Positions 8,438 to 17,790 of a stretch of 57,951 bases of DNA are shown here, piece after piece. The position numbers were made by a program, and so were the translations under genes. Every line of letters begins with the position of its first letter. Position 1 is the stretch's first letter. Below the pieces are notes generated by a model. That model was not told where the DNA came from and ran no database searches. It was given only the letters and a program-made list of their open reading frames with translations. The stretch comes from Bacteroidota bacterium (GTDB lineage Bacteria; Bacteroidota; Bacteroidia; UKL13-3). The stretch is taken from contig JAIYAT010000015.1 in NCBI GenBank assembly GCA_027488905.1, positions 1 to 57,951 of the forward strand, in the 5' to 3' direction.

Positions 8438-9546
8438 TGCACGAGGAAGAAGTATTAAAATATCGGATTTCGCTGAACCTAATCCCGGGTATTGGAGATA
8501 TTTTGATTAAAAACTTGTTAAGCTATTGCGGCAGCGAAGAAGCAGTTTTCAAAGAAAGTGCAACTAAACTTCAACGAATTCCGGGCATTGGGCAGGTTTT
8601 GGCAAACAATATCAAAAGTTTCAAAGATTTTGGAAGAGCCGAAGAAGAAATAGCGTTTTTAAATAAGCATCAAATTAGCCCACTTTTTTACCTAGACGCC
8701 AATTACCCAAAAAGACTTTTGGAATGCGCTGATGCACCAAATTTGCTTTATTCATTAGGCAACCATGAGCTAAACAATCCTTATGTGGTGGCCATTGTGG
8801 GAACGCGCAAAGCCAGTGAATATGGAAGGCAGTTTACCGAAAAACTAATTGAGGTACTCAAGGATAAAAACGTATTGGTGGTAAGCGGACTCGCCGCTGG
8901 AATAGATGGTATGGCACATAAATATGCCTTGGAAGCAGGCTTACAAACCACGGGTGTTTTGGCCCATGGCTTAGATAGGATATATCCGGTTCAACATAAG
9001 GCAATTGCCAGAAAAATGATTCAACAAGGAGGCTTGTTAACAGAGTACAAAAGCTTTACCGTACCCGACAAAGAGAATTTCCCTAAACGAAATAGAATTG
9101 TAGCTGGCATGTGTGATGCCCTTGTTTTGATAGAAACTGCGATTAAAGGAGGGTCTAGGATAACCGCAGAAATTGCACATTCCTATAATAAAGATGTTTT
9201 TTGCGTACCGGGGAGGGTAAGTGATTATTATTCGCAAGGTTGCAATTATTTGATACAGGCCAACAAAGCAACGATGTTGTGTGAGCCAAAAGACTTGCTC
9301 GACTTCATGAATTGGGGTAAGAAAACGGAGGTAAATGCCAGCAAAAAACAATTGCAATTGTTTGAAGCCTTGCCAGAGAACGACAGGGCCTTATTGCAAT
9401 TTATTAGGCAAAAGTTAAAAATCAGCATAGACGACATGGCATTTGAATTACAAATAGACCCAGGAACCTTAGCCTTAAAGCTGCTAGAATTAGAGTTTTC
9501 TGGATACTTAAGAGCCTTGCCAGGTAAAATGTATGAGTTGAGTTGA
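8437..9546 (+). CDS. dprA: DNA-processing protein DprA
   Basis: Loads RecA onto incoming single-stranded DNA in natural transformation. The 369-aa protein has the usual three parts: a helix-hairpin-helix N-terminus (NLIPGIGDILIKNLL, RIPGIGQVLANNI), the Rossmann-like core (VAIVGTRKASEYGRQF, VVSGLAAGIDGMAHKYAL, FPKRNRIVAGMCDALVLIE, KGGSRITAEIAHSY, FCVPGRVSDYYSQGCNYLI) and a C-terminal winged helix. ATG 8437 is chosen over TTG 8434. The last 11 codons recur downstream at 10564-10599, beyond the toxin-antitoxin genes. Confidence 0.96.
   Translation: MHEEEVLKYRISLNLIPGIGDILIKNLLSYCGSEEAVFKESATKLQRIPGIGQVLANNIKSFKDFGRAEEEIAFLNKHQISPLFYLDANYPKRLLECADAPNLLYSLGNHELNNPYVVAIVGTRKASEYGRQFTEKLIEVLKDKNVLVVSGLAAGIDGMAHKYALEAGLQTTGVLAHGLDRIYPVQHKAIARKMIQQGGLLTEYKSFTVPDKENFPKRNRIVAGMCDALVLIETAIKGGSRITAEIAHSYNKDVFCVPGRVSDYYSQGCNYLIQANKATMLCEPKDLLDFMNWGKKTEVNASKKQLQLFEALPENDRALLQFIRQKLKISIDDMAFELQIDPGTLALKLLELEFSGYLRALPGKMYELS
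9511..9544 (+). repeat. Left copy of the dprA-tail direct repeat
   Basis: These 34 nt are the last codons of dprA and match 10564-10597 with 3 mismatches; the right-hand 24 nt (9521-9544 and 10574-10597) are identical. The two copies lie 1,053 bp apart and bracket the toxin-antitoxin pair. Confidence 0.9.
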
Positions 9547-9629
9547 TGCAGAACACTAACCAAACAAAATGACAACAAAACGTACAGCAATTTCCCGTAC
9601 AAATTTCTCTATTTTACAGAATTTTATCG

Positions 9630-9637
9630 TAAATTTG
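9630..9637 (+). promoter_or_regulatory. Probable -7 box of the toxin-antitoxin operon
   Basis: TAAATTTG fits TAnnTTTG and ends 16 nt before the antitoxin ATG at 9654. No clear -33 TTG is present at the usual distance. Just upstream (about 9579-9602) CGTACA occurs twice, 16 bp apart, which could be an antitoxin operator; this is a guess. Confidence 0.45.
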
Positions 9638-9653
9638 TTTATGAAATTTAACT

Positions 9654-9947
9654 ATGAGTATAACAATTAAAGAATACGCAAGATTTGATGCACGACTTTC
9701 TAAAGAACAAAAACAATTCTTTGAAAAAGCGGCGTATCTGGGTGGTTTCAGGAGTTTAACTGATTTTGTATTATTAACAGTTCAGGAAAAAGCAAAAGAA
9801 ATCGTTCAAGAAAATGAAAGAATAATAGCCTCAGAAAGGGACAGTCAAATCTTTTTTGAATCAATTACTAATCCAAAGAAACCTTCCAAAACACTTAAAA
9901 ATGCTTTAGAAGATTACAATGAATTTGCACTCAATTCAAAGAAATGA
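9654..9947 (+). CDS. DUF1778 ribbon-helix-helix antitoxin
   Basis: 97 aa. The N-terminal ARFDARLSKEQKQFFEKAAYLGGFRSLTDFVLLTVQEKAKEI matches the DUF1778 (TacA/AtaR-like) antitoxins: a ribbon-helix-helix DNA-binding domain followed by a flexible C-terminal tail that wraps and inhibits the toxin. Overlaps the next gene by 4 nt (ATGA), the normal coupling for these modules. Such antitoxins repress their own operon together with the toxin. Lies between the dprA-tail repeats. Confidence 0.88.
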   Translation: MSITIKEYARFDARLSKEQKQFFEKAAYLGGFRSLTDFVLLTVQEKAKEIVQENERIIASERDSQIFFESITNPKKPSKTLKNALEDYNEFALNSKK

Positions 9948-10435
9948 TTGAGCTTTTGGACAAGAATCACAATAGAGATGATTTTGATTGTGGGAAAGAG
10001 CTTTTAAACAATTACCTGAAAACGCAAGCAGGCCAAGACTTCAAAAGAAAATTAGCTGTATGTTTTGTTTTAACGAACAATGAAAAGAATATTCAGGGAT
10101 ACTACACCCTTTCAAATAACAGTATTCCATTAAGTAGCTTTCCGGAACCTATTCGAAACAAACTTCCAAAATCATATAATGCTATTCCAAGCACTTTACT
10201 TGGAAGGCTGGCAATTGACAAAAAGTATCAAGGTCAAGGAATTGGAAAAATATTGCTAATTGATGCACTCAAAAGATCTTATGAAATATCACAAGAAATA
10301 GGATCCTTCGCAGTAATTGTTGACCCAATAGATAAAGAAGCTGAAAAGTTCTATAAAAAATATGACTTCATTAAACTTCCTGATAGTGAAAAAATGTTTA
10401 TTGCTATTAAAACTTTACAAGCGCTATTTAAATAA
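9944..10435 (+). CDS. GNAT-family toxin (TacT/AtaT-like acetyltransferase)
   Basis: 163 aa. The start LLDKNHNRDDFDCGKELLNNYLKTQAGQDFKRK is the typical FDCG...L..YL..QA pattern of type II GNAT toxins, and the acetyl-CoA loop is seen in RLAIDKKYQGQGIGKILLIDALKR (consensus Q/RxxGxG/A). Known relatives acetylate the amino group of charged tRNAs and block translation; which tRNA is hit here is unknown. Overlaps the antitoxin gene by 4 nt. Confidence 0.9.
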   Translation: MIELLDKNHNRDDFDCGKELLNNYLKTQAGQDFKRKLAVCFVLTNNEKNIQGYYTLSNNSIPLSSFPEPIRNKLPKSYNAIPSTLLGRLAIDKKYQGQGIGKILLIDALKRSYEISQEIGSFAVIVDPIDKEAEKFYKKYDFIKLPDSEKMFIAIKTLQALFK

Positions 10436-10505
10436 ATTGAAAAATCCATAGTAAGTTTAAAAAAACAAAATATTAAGTTCAGCAATTGAAAAACATCTTT
10501 TATTC

Positions 10506-10549
10506 CCTTCCAAAAGTTCCGTACCTATTTGTAGGGTTATGAAAAGAAA
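10506..10549 (+). repeat. Copy of the alkaline-phosphatase leader and start codon
   Basis: Aligns without gaps to 11502-11545: about 36 of 43 positions agree, from CCTTCCAAA through the start codon ATGAAAAGAA. The ATG-to-CCTTCC spacing is 33 nt in both. Here the frame stops after 13 codons (ATG at 10539), so the copy is not functional. Confidence 0.75.
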
Positions 10550-10563
10550 ATTCTGTTTATATG

Positions 10564-10599
10564 AGAACCCTGTCAGGTAAAATGTATGAGTTGAGTTAA
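10564..10599 (+). pseudogene. Right copy of the dprA 3' end
   Basis: Reads in frame RTLSGKMYELS-stop, against RALPGKMYELS-stop in dprA. Ends TAA rather than TGA. It would restore a normal dprA C-terminus if the intervening DNA were removed, as expected for an insertion that duplicated the gene end, or for a partial duplication. Confidence 0.75.
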
Positions 10600-10825
10600 A
10601 CTATTACTTGCAGGTTTCAAAGATCTGTGTGACATCAAAATGTTGCCTTACATACAAAACCTAAGCAATACAGTAATAACCCAAGTAAGCCTAGGGGAAA
10701 GAAAAATAAGCACTTATAAATTTAACCAATTAAGGAGATTAACGAATAGGAACAGTTGAGCTAGTGAGAATTTGCCAAGTGTAAAAAATAGATTATATTA
10801 GTATTTAAATAAACACCCAAGAAAT

Positions 10826-11392
10826 ATGAGAAAAATTGTCTTTACACTGATTTTAGCATTACTTGTGGTTAGCGGATGCATGTTTGCAAACCGTGAAAAT
10901 AAAAATGAAACTTCTAGTACGCCAACCCCAAAACCGCTTACAATTGCTGAAAAGAAAGCAGCTTTGGAAGAATGGGAGGCTACCCCTGAAGGTATTTCAT
11001 TCAGAGAATGGGAATCCTCACCTGAGGGTAAAAAAGTTGCTGAAGCTTCTGCCAAAATAAGAAAATCAGTTAGAGCGTATAGTAATTTGGGTGGCGTTGT
11101 AAGCTCGCTGTCTCTTCCTCCAAACGCAAGATTGGGTTTTGGCCTAATGGTGAAAATCCAAGGAGAAGAATATATTCTTACTTTTGGGCCAGAAAAGGTT
11201 ATTAAAAACAATCCCAGTTTAGATAATGGTTTTGAAAAATTGCAAGGTCTTAAAGTAAATGACAAAATAACGATTAGAAGCCAAACCATATTTAAGTCGC
11301 CAAAGTACAGCTATCCAATAATTTCAGCGGATTATGTAGCACAAGGCAGTAAAATAATCTATAAACGTGTTCGGAACCAAGGAGGATGTTAA
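10826..11392 (+). CDS. Lipoprotein of unknown function
   Basis: 188 aa. The signal peptide MRKIVFTLILALLVVSGC has a lipobox (VSGC) with C18 as the predicted lipid-bearing residue, so the protein is anchored to a membrane facing the periplasm or surface. After a low-complexity linker rich in T, P and K come two similar segments, EEWEATPEGISF and EWESSPEGKKVAE. The C-terminal half (LMVKIQGEEYILTFGPEKVI...GLKVNDKITIRSQ) looks like a small beta domain. I do not recognise a family. Confidence 0.7.
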   Translation: MRKIVFTLILALLVVSGCMFANRENKNETSSTPTPKPLTIAEKKAALEEWEATPEGISFREWESSPEGKKVAEASAKIRKSVRAYSNLGGVVSSLSLPPNARLGFGLMVKIQGEEYILTFGPEKVIKNNPSLDNGFEKLQGLKVNDKITIRSQTIFKSPKYSYPIISADYVAQGSKIIYKRVRNQGGC

Positions 11393-11534
11393 GTAATAAA
11401 ATTTGAAACTTAAGCCTACCAACCGTCAAACTAACTAAAATTGCTTTTTCCTTTATCGTTTAATTAAATTTCTAATCGGCGCTCAACATGTTTCAAACCA
11501 GCCTTCCAAATTTTTCGTGCATATTTGCAAGGTT

Positions 11535-12626
11535 ATGAAAAGAATAATCACCTTTAGGTTGCTAAGTTTATTAGCATTCCTATTAACCCTTAATGCAAGC
11601 GCTTGGGCGGGCCCAAAGAAGCCTAAAAAACCAAAACATGTTATTTTCTTAATTGGCGACGGCATGGGTTTGGCGCAAATCTCTGGCGCCATGAGCACCT
11701 ATAAAGGTCAGAATGCTTTTGAAAGATTTAAGGTGATTGGCTTTAGCAAAACAGCTTCTGCCGATAATTATGTAACCGATAGCGGTGCTGGTGCAACCGT
11801 TTTTTCAATTGGCAAAAAAGCCAAAAACGGCGCAATTGGCGTGGATAGTGCAGAAAAAAGCAAAGATGGTTTGTTTGAACTGCTAAAAATAAAAGGTTGG
11901 GGAACAGGGGTAGTAGCTACCAGCAGCATTACACATGCCACCCCTGCGGCTTTTTACGCCCATGTAATTAGTAGAAAATCTCAAGACGAGATTGCTGAAT
12001 TTCTGGTTCGCAAAACCTGCGATATAGCCATTGGCGGTGGTAACCAATTCTTCCTTAAAAGAAAAGACAACAGAAACTTATACAACGAATTAACCGAGTT
12101 TGGCTATTTAACACTTCACGATACTTCCTGGGTTGAACCAATGGCCAATAAACTTATTTATACCCTTGCAGAAGATGGCATGCCTAAAATGAGCGAAGGA
12201 AGAGGCGATTTTTTACTAAAAGCAACCAAACTCGCCTCCCGTAATTTGCAACATCATTATGGCAATTATTTTTTGATGGTGGAAGGCTCACAAATAGATT
12301 GGGGCGGACATGACAATGATTATGCGTATATGGCCCAAGAGTTATATGATTTTAATGAGGTTATCAATGCTGTTTTAGATGCTGCCATTAAAGATGGTAA
12401 TACCTTGGTAGTGGTAACTGCCGACCATGAAACAGGAGGATTAAGTTTGCTAGAAAACAAAGAAGATAAAAGCAGCTTTAAACCAAATTACTCCTCTAAA
12501 GGACATAGTGGAATTATGGTTCCGGTTTTTGCTTTTGGCCCAGGGGCTGAAGAATTTGCTGGTATTTACGAAAACACCGCCATACATTATAAATTCTTAA
12601 AGCTCTTAGGCCTCAATGGAAAATAA
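11535..12626 (+). CDS. Alkaline phosphatase (PhoA superfamily)
   Basis: 363 aa with a Sec signal peptide (MKRIITFRLLSLLAFLLTLNASAWA), so exported. Releases phosphate from organic esters. Metal and catalytic motifs: IGDGMG (D42), VTDSGAGATVFSIG with nucleophile S83, THATPAAFYAH, VEGSQIDWGGHDND, VVTADHETGGLSL and SKGHSG. The ATG at 11535 is chosen because the signal peptide begins there and an ATATTTG box (11521-11527) lies just upstream, implying a leader of only a few nucleotides. That leader is duplicated at 10506-10549. Confidence 0.93.
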   Translation: MKRIITFRLLSLLAFLLTLNASAWAGPKKPKKPKHVIFLIGDGMGLAQISGAMSTYKGQNAFERFKVIGFSKTASADNYVTDSGAGATVFSIGKKAKNGAIGVDSAEKSKDGLFELLKIKGWGTGVVATSSITHATPAAFYAHVISRKSQDEIAEFLVRKTCDIAIGGGNQFFLKRKDNRNLYNELTEFGYLTLHDTSWVEPMANKLIYTLAEDGMPKMSEGRGDFLLKATKLASRNLQHHYGNYFLMVEGSQIDWGGHDNDYAYMAQELYDFNEVINAVLDAAIKDGNTLVVVTADHETGGLSLLENKEDKSSFKPNYSSKGHSGIMVPVFAFGPGAEEFAGIYENTAIHYKFLKLLGLNGK

Positions 12627-12873
12627 TACTAACTGGATTTGGATGTTGGCAGCAATAGGCACGATTGTGCTATTTGTATATGTATTGCTACCCAGGTTGT
12701 TTAAACACAACTATAACAAAGAAAAGATAATCAAGATAGTGTTAGCCGTTGCCGCATTAGGCTATTTGGCTTATGACAACTTCCTAAAAGAAAAATATTT
12801 ATTTGCAGGAATTATGGTCTTAGGAGCTGTGCTTTTTTCTTATACCATAAGTGTTTCTAAGCGCAAGTCCTAA
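12616..12873 (+). CDS. Small membrane protein
   Basis: 85 aa overlapping the phosphatase gene by 11 nt, so probably translated with it. Three hydrophobic stretches: residues about 7-25, 41-55 and 64-78, with a basic loop (KHNYNKEKIIK) between the first two. No catalytic motif and no recognised family; function unknown. Confidence 0.65.
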   Translation: MENNTNWIWMLAAIGTIVLFVYVLLPRLFKHNYNKEKIIKIVLAVAALGYLAYDNFLKEKYLFAGIMVLGAVLFSYTISVSKRKS

Positions 12874-12885
12874 GACCAAAAATGC

Positions 12886-13452
12886 TTATACAGATTTTTG
12901 TCTGAATGTAGTTTTATTGCTGTTGTTGCCTTTGGTATTGGCTTTTGGGGCAGGTGTTTTAGCCACCTTTTTAGCTTCAGGATTTTTAGGGGCAGCGGCC
13001 TTTTTCACTTTCTTTTCCTTTACTTCTTCACCAGCTGCTTCAGAGGTTTCTACCGCTACTTCTTCAGTTTCGGTTTGACCCAATTTCTCAAAATCAAGTA
13101 CATCCTTTAACATATGAAACCAATTGATAAGTTTCTTAATGTCATTGTCATACACGCGCTCGCTGTCTAAATTGATAGCACCAATAAGGAATTCTCTAAC
13201 TTGTTTAAGGTCAGTTTTTGCTTCTGGCACATTGCCAATTTCATTTAACTTAACAAAAACATCTGATAAACGCATATCCTCGCCTGAGGTATAAACTGAA
13301 ATATCTTCTAAAACCGAAACTTTGTCTTGAAAGCTGGTAGAGAACCTTTTGCCTGTACCTATGGTTTCAACAATTAAGCCATTTTTGCTTCTACCTACTA
13401 CCTTGTGAAGGCCACTTTGGCCAGCTATTGCTACTACGTCTTTTAATTCCAT
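12886..13452 (-). CDS. DUF5606 protein
   Basis: 188 aa. The first 120 residues (MELKDVVAIAGQSGLHKVVGRSKNGLIVETI...VFVKLNEIG) match the Bacteroidota-specific DUF5606 family, a cytoplasmic protein of unknown function. The remainder is an acidic stretch (TETEEVAVETSEAAGEE) followed by a Lys/Ala/Pro-rich basic tail, as in proteins that contact nucleic acid. The ATG at 13452 is chosen: the open frame runs further upstream but has no conservation and crosses the promoter. Confidence 0.85.
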   Translation of the reverse strand: MELKDVVAIAGQSGLHKVVGRSKNGLIVETIGTGKRFSTSFQDKVSVLEDISVYTSGEDMRLSDVFVKLNEIGNVPEAKTDLKQVREFLIGAINLDSERVYDNDIKKLINWFHMLKDVLDFEKLGQTETEEVAVETSEAAGEEVKEKKVKKAAAPKNPEAKKVAKTPAPKANTKGNNSNKTTFRQKSV

Positions 13453-13470
13453 ATTTTGAAAAATGAAGGG

Positions 13471-13478
13471 CAAATGTA
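13471..13478 (-). promoter_or_regulatory. -7 box of the DUF5606 gene
   Basis: TACATTTG on the minus strand, 18 nt before the ATG at 13452; identical to the box at 7544-7551. No good -33 TTG at the expected distance. Confidence 0.5.
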
Positions 13479-13490
13479 ATAAAATTTCCT

Positions 13491-13517
13491 TTGACCCATG
13501 ATTCCTACTTATTTTTG
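13491..13517 (+). promoter_or_regulatory. Promoter of the outer-membrane protein gene
   Basis: TTG (13491-13493), 16 nt, then TATTTTTG (13510-13517). The likely TTG start codon follows only 6 nt after the box, so the transcript would be leaderless or nearly so. Confidence 0.55.
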
Positions 13518-13523
13518 CACCGC

Positions 13524-14279
13524 TTGAAACGTGTAATATTACTGTCAATACTCGCTATTTCCTGCCTCAAAGGTGTTTGGGCGCAACAAGTTATTAATGT
13601 TGAAAGCCGAAAATACGACCAAAGAGATAGCAGTTTTCATGGAGAATTAGAGTTTAGCCTTAACCTCATTAAGAACCAAAATCAATTTGTGGCTTTTGGA
13701 AATAAGTTCTTTTTGCAGAAAAATTTAAATGTAAATACCTATTTGTTGCTGAATGAATTTAATTTTATCCAAGCCAATCAAACAAACTTGGATTACAATA
13801 CCTATCAACATTTTAGGTATAAAAGAAATATAAATCCTTGGCTTAATGGCGAAGCTTTTGTCCAAACCCAGTTTAACCAACAGATGGGCATAAAGTTTAG
13901 GGGATTGCTGGCAGGCGGGCCGCGAATTAGGTTACTTTATTCGGATAGCATGAAAGCATTTATTGTTCCTATGTGGATGTATGAATATGAGGAAACAACT
14001 TTGCAAACAGAAAAAAATGTAAAGAACCGTTTGAACCTATACGCCACATTTTCGTATTTTAAGGTAAAAAATTTCACCCTAGATTTAGTTATATACTATC
14101 AACCAGATTTTATCAACCTCAGCGATTTTCGCTTATTATCCGAACTACATGCGGATATGTTCCTAACCCCAAAAATTAATTACCGAGTTAGCTTTAGTCA
14201 AAACTACAATACCAACCCTCCACCCTATATTCCATCGAATTCGATGAACATGCGAAATTCCTTAATCTACAGATTTTAG
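13524..14279 (+). CDS. Outer-membrane beta-barrel protein (DUF481-like)
   Basis: 251 aa. With the TTG at 13524 as start it opens with a clean signal peptide ([20 protein letters not shown]). The rest consists of alternating aromatic/polar strands ([49 protein letters not shown]) and ends in an aromatic residue (IYRF), typical of an outer-membrane barrel. The pattern fits the DUF481/YdiY-type group. Function unknown. Confidence 0.75.
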   Translation: MKRVILLSILAISCLKGVWAQQVINVESRKYDQRDSSFHGELEFSLNLIKNQNQFVAFGNKFFLQKNLNVNTYLLLNEFNFIQANQTNLDYNTYQHFRYKRNINPWLNGEAFVQTQFNQQMGIKFRGLLAGGPRIRLLYSDSMKAFIVPMWMYEYEETTLQTEKNVKNRLNLYATFSYFKVKNFTLDLVIYYQPDFINLSDFRLLSELHADMFLTPKINYRVSFSQNYNTNPPPYIPSNSMNMRNSLIYRF

Positions 14280-14317
14280 TCTGCTTATTTCCCGCTTCTT
14301 TTATTGGGTCAAAAGTC

Positions 14318-14325
14318 TATTTTTG
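14318..14325 (+). promoter_or_regulatory. -7 box upstream of icmF
   Basis: TATTTTTG fits TAnnTTTG, 27 nt before the ATG at 14353. The nearest TTG (14304) is too close to serve as -33. The box falls inside the possible extended reading frame, supporting the 14353 start. Confidence 0.45.
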
Positions 14326-14352
14326 CGTTCTAATCCTAAATCTGTATCTCGT

Positions 14353-17300
14353 ATGGAAATCATTGAAAAATATACGCCAATCAACAAAATCAGGGTAGTT
14401 ACTGCAGCAAGTTTGTTCGACGGCCACGATGCAGCTATCAATATCATGCGCAGAATTATTCAGGCCAGCGGCGCAGAAGTGATTCACCTTGGACATGATA
14501 GAAGCGCTGAAGAAGTGGTGGATACTGCTATCCAAGAAGATGCAAATGCCATTGCCTTAACAAGTTACCAAGGTGGACATGTTGAATATTTTAAATACAT
14601 GTTCGACCTACTCAAGGAAAAAGGATGCAGTCATATTAAAATATTTGGTGGTGGCGGTGGAACCATTTTGCCTGATGAAATTGCAGAGCTACAAGCATAT
14701 GGCATTACACGCATTTATCACCCAGATGACGGACGTGCAATGGGCTTGCAAGGCATGATCAATGACATGTTGCAGAAATGCGATTTCCCAACGGGTGCAA
14801 ACCTTAATGGAGAAGTTAAACACCTAAAGGACAAAGACTATAAATCTATAGCCAAACTTATCTCTGCCGCAGAAAACTTTCCTGAAGACTTTAATAAAAT
14901 TGCAGGCAGCATTGATAGCGCTAGTTCAACCACCCCTATTCTTGGCATTACTGGGACAGGTGGTGCAGGCAAATCTTCATTGGTAGATGAATTGGTGAGA
15001 AGGTTTTTACTCGACTTTAAAGATAAATCCATCGCAATCATTTCTGTTGACCCAAGTAAAAGAAAAACAGGTGGCGCTTTGTTAGGGGATAGAATTAGAA
15101 TGAATGCCATACGCAACCCGCGTGTGTACATGCGCTCTTTGGCCACAAGGCAAAGTAACCTTGCCCTTTCTAAATATGTAAAAGAAGCTGTAGATATAGT
15201 AAAAGCGGCAGGCTTTGATTTGGTCATCTTAGAAACTTCTGGCATTGGCCAAAGTGATACAGAAATTATTGAGCATAGCAATGTTAGCTTGTACGTAATG
15301 ACCCCAGAATATGGCGCGGCTACGCAACTTGAAAAGATTGACATGCTTGATTTTGCAGATATCATTGCATTAAACAAGTTTGACAAAAAAGGGGCATTGG
15401 ATGCCTTAAGGGATGTTAAAAAACAATACCAACGCAACCATGTATTGTTTGACAAAGATCCAGAGACTATGCCAGTTTATGGCACCATTGCCTCGCAGTT
15501 TAACGACCCAGGCATGAACAGGCTTTACAAAGCAGTAATGGAAAAAATAGTTGAGAAAACTGGCGCATCGCTAGGTTCAACCTACCACATTACTGAAGAA
15601 ATGTCTGAGAAGATATACATCATTCCACCCGCTAGAAATAGGTACTTATCAGAGATTTCAGAAAACAACAGAAACTATGACAAGTGGGTTCAAAAACAAG
15701 CTGCTATTGCCGATAAATTATTTGGCCTCCATGTCTCGGTTCAAACCATAAAAGATAGCAATTTAGACGATAAAGACAGGTTGGTAAAAGGCTTACAAGA
15801 ATCTTACACCCAACTGGCTTTAGACTTAGACCCACGCAACAGAATCTTGTTAGAAACTTGGGACGAAAAAACCCAGCAATATCGCAACGAACACTTTATT
15901 TTTAAAGTAAGAGACAAAGAAATAAAGATTAAAACGCATACCGAATCACTTTCTCATTCGCAAATACCAAAGGTGGCAACACCTAAGTTTAAAGGTTGGG
16001 GAGATATCTTGCGTTGGGCTTTGCAGGAGAATTTCCCTGGAGATTTCCCTTATACTTCTGGAATCTATCCTTTTAAGCGCGAAGGCGAAGACCCAACCCG
16101 CATGTTTGCTGGAGAAGGCGGACCAGAACGCACCAACAAGCGTTTCCATTATGTGAGCTTAGGCATGCCTGCTGCACGTTTAAGTACCGCATTTGATTCG
16201 GTTACCTTATATGGCAACGACCCAGATCATCGCCCAGATATTTATGGTAAGATTGGCAACTCAGGCGTGAGCGTTTGGAGTTTAGATGCTGCGAAGAAAT
16301 TGTATTCTGGCTTTAATTTGGCTGATCCAAAGACTTCGGTATCGATGACCATTAACGGACCAGCAGCCATTATTTGTGCCTTTTTTATGAATGCGGCCAT
16401 CGACCAACAATGCGAAATTTACATTAAACAAAATGGCTTAGAAGCAGAAGTTGACCAAAAGATAAATGATATTTTTAAAGCAAGAGGCACCTCAAGACCA
16501 ACTTATAACGAAACTTTGCCAGAAGGAAATGACGGCTTAGGATTGATGTTACTAGGAGTAAGTGGCGATATGGTATTGCCACAAGAGGTGTATCAAAAAA
16601 TTAAAGTAGATACACTAAAGCAAGTAAGAGGAACAGTTCAAGCTGATATTTTAAAAGAAGATCAAGCACAAAATACTTGTATCTTCTCTACTGAATTTAG
16701 CTTGCGCGTAATGGGCGATGTGCAGCAGTACTTTATTAATAGTGGCGTAAGAAACTTCTATTCTGTTTCTATCAGCGGTTATCATATTGCAGAAGCAGGC
16801 GCTAACCCTATCACACAATTGGCACTCACCTTATCAAATGGTTTTACTTTTGTTGAATACTATTTGAGCAGAGGCATGAACATTGATGATTTTGCGCCAA
16901 ACTTATCTTTCTTTTTCTCGAATGGTGTGGACCCAGAATACGCGGTAATTGGAAGGGTTGCCAGAAGAATTTGGGCCAAAGCCATGAAGTTAAAATATGG
17001 TGCCAATGAAAGAAGTCAGATGTTGAAATACCACATCCAAACCAGTGGTAGAAGTTTACATGCCCAAGAAATTGACTTTAATGACATCCGCACGACGCTG
17101 CAAGCTTTGTATGCCATTTATGATAATTGCAATTCACTTCATACAAACGCATATGATGAGGCCATCACAACGCCAACCGAGGAATCGGTAAGAAGAGCAA
17201 TGGCCATTCAGTTAATCATTAATAGAGAACTAGGCTTGGCCAAGAATGAAAATCCGTTGCAAGGTTCTTTTATTATTGAAGAACTTACAGATTTAGTAGA

Positions 17301-17727
17301 AGAAGCCGTATTAACAGAGTTTGATAAGATAACCGAAAGAGGGGGCGTTTTAGGAGCTATGGAAACCATGTATCAACGCACCAAAATACAGGAAGAGAGT
17401 TTGTATTACGAAATGCAAAAACATTCGGGAGAGTACCCAATTATTGGGGTAAATACCTTCTTATCTTCTAAAGGTTCTCCAACTATTATTCCGCAAGAAG
17501 TGATCCGTTCTACCACTGAGGAAAAAGAGTTTCAGATAAAAATGTTGAATGAGTTAAAGCAGGGCAACAAAGAAAAAGGAGACGCTTGTTTGAAGCGACT
17601 GCAGCAAATTGCCATACATAACGGAAACATATTTGAAGAATTAATGGAAACTGTTAAATACTGCTCATTGGGTCAAATCACAGCAGCCTTATTTGAAGTA
17701 GGCGGACAGTATAGAAGGAATATGTAA
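14353..17727 (+). CDS. icmF: Fused isobutyryl-CoA mutase (IcmF)
   Basis: 1,124 aa, adenosylcobalamin-dependent carbon-skeleton mutase with its own G-protein chaperone. Order: B12-binding domain ([14 protein letters not shown]23-G-H25; [12 protein letters not shown]); MeaI-type GTPase (P-loop GTGGAGKS at 201-208, NKFD at 341-344); substrate-binding TIM barrel from about residue 540. The signature [16 protein letters not shown] is specific for IcmF. The residue at the Tyr89 position of methylmalonyl-CoA mutase is F585 (RMFAGEG), predicting isobutyryl/n-butyryl-CoA rather than methylmalonyl-CoA. Cobalamin must be imported or made elsewhere; no B12 gene is in the window. Confidence 0.94.
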   Translation: MEIIEKYTPINKIRVVTAASLFDGHDAAINIMRRIIQASGAEVIHLGHDRSAEEVVDTAIQEDANAIALTSYQGGHVEYFKYMFDLLKEKGCSHIKIFGGGGGTILPDEIAELQAYGITRIYHPDDGRAMGLQGMINDMLQKCDFPTGANLNGEVKHLKDKDYKSIAKLISAAENFPEDFNKIAGSIDSASSTTPILGITGTGGAGKSSLVDELVRRFLLDFKDKSIAIISVDPSKRKTGGALLGDRIRMNAIRNPRVYMRSLATRQSNLALSKYVKEAVDIVKAAGFDLVILETSGIGQSDTEIIEHSNVSLYVMTPEYGAATQLEKIDMLDFADIIALNKFDKKGALDALRDVKKQYQRNHVLFDKDPETMPVYGTIASQFNDPGMNRLYKAVMEKIVEKTGASLGSTYHITEEMSEKIYIIPPARNRYLSEISENNRNYDKWVQKQAAIADKLFGLHVSVQTIKDSNLDDKDRLVKGLQESYTQLALDLDPRNRILLETWDEKTQQYRNEHFIFKVRDKEIKIKTHTESLSHSQIPKVATPKFKGWGDILRWALQENFPGDFPYTSGIYPFKREGEDPTRMFAGEGGPERTNKRFHYVSLGMPAARLSTAFDSVTLYGNDPDHRPDIYGKIGNSGVSVWSLDAAKKLYSGFNLADPKTSVSMTINGPAAIICAFFMNAAIDQQCEIYIKQNGLEAEVDQKINDIFKARGTSRPTYNETLPEGNDGLGLMLLGVSGDMVLPQEVYQKIKVDTLKQVRGTVQADILKEDQAQNTCIFSTEFSLRVMGDVQQYFINSGVRNFYSVSISGYHIAEAGANPITQLALTLSNGFTFVEYYLSRGMNIDDFAPNLSFFFSNGVDPEYAVIGRVARRIWAKAMKLKYGANERSQMLKYHIQTSGRSLHAQEIDFNDIRTTLQALYAIYDNCNSLHTNAYDEAITTPTEESVRRAMAIQLIINRELGLAKNENPLQGSFIIEELTDLVEEAVLTEFDKITERGGVLGAMETMYQRTKIQEESLYYEMQKHSGEYPIIGVNTFLSSKGSPTIIPQEVIRSTTEEKEFQIKMLNELKQGNKEKGDACLKRLQQIAIHNGNIFEELMETVKYCSLGQITAALFEVGGQYRRNM

Positions 17728-17752
17728 AATTTAAAAACAACTAATTTTCAAA

Positions 17753-17790
17753 ATGCAGGGCATTTCAATTACGATTGAGGTGCCCTGTAT
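17753..17790. terminator. Hairpin between icmF and the hybrid kinase gene
   Basis: ATGCAGGGCA (17753-17762) pairs with TGCCCTGTAT (17781-17790), one G-U pair, 18-nt loop. It sits where the two convergent genes end and covers the kinase stop region. The T-tract is weak, so termination is probable but not certain. Confidence 0.45.

Larger units (their letters stand above)
10436..10825. other. 390-bp region with remnants, no intact gene
   Basis: Contains two recognisable copies of neighbouring sequence: a copy of the alkaline-phosphatase leader and start codon (10506-10549) running into a copy of the dprA tail (10564-10599). The rest, 10600-10825, is AT-rich; I find no coding sequence, RNA or clear terminator there. 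Confidence 0.6.

Noticed and set aside
10436-10825. Remnant transposase or integrase explaining the dprA repeats
   Set aside because: No frame in this stretch shows transposase or recombinase motifs and no terminal inverted repeats were found.
13453-13548. N-terminal extension of the DUF5606 protein
   Set aside because: Crosses the -7 box at 13471-13478 and the divergent promoter; homologues begin at MELKDVVAIAG.
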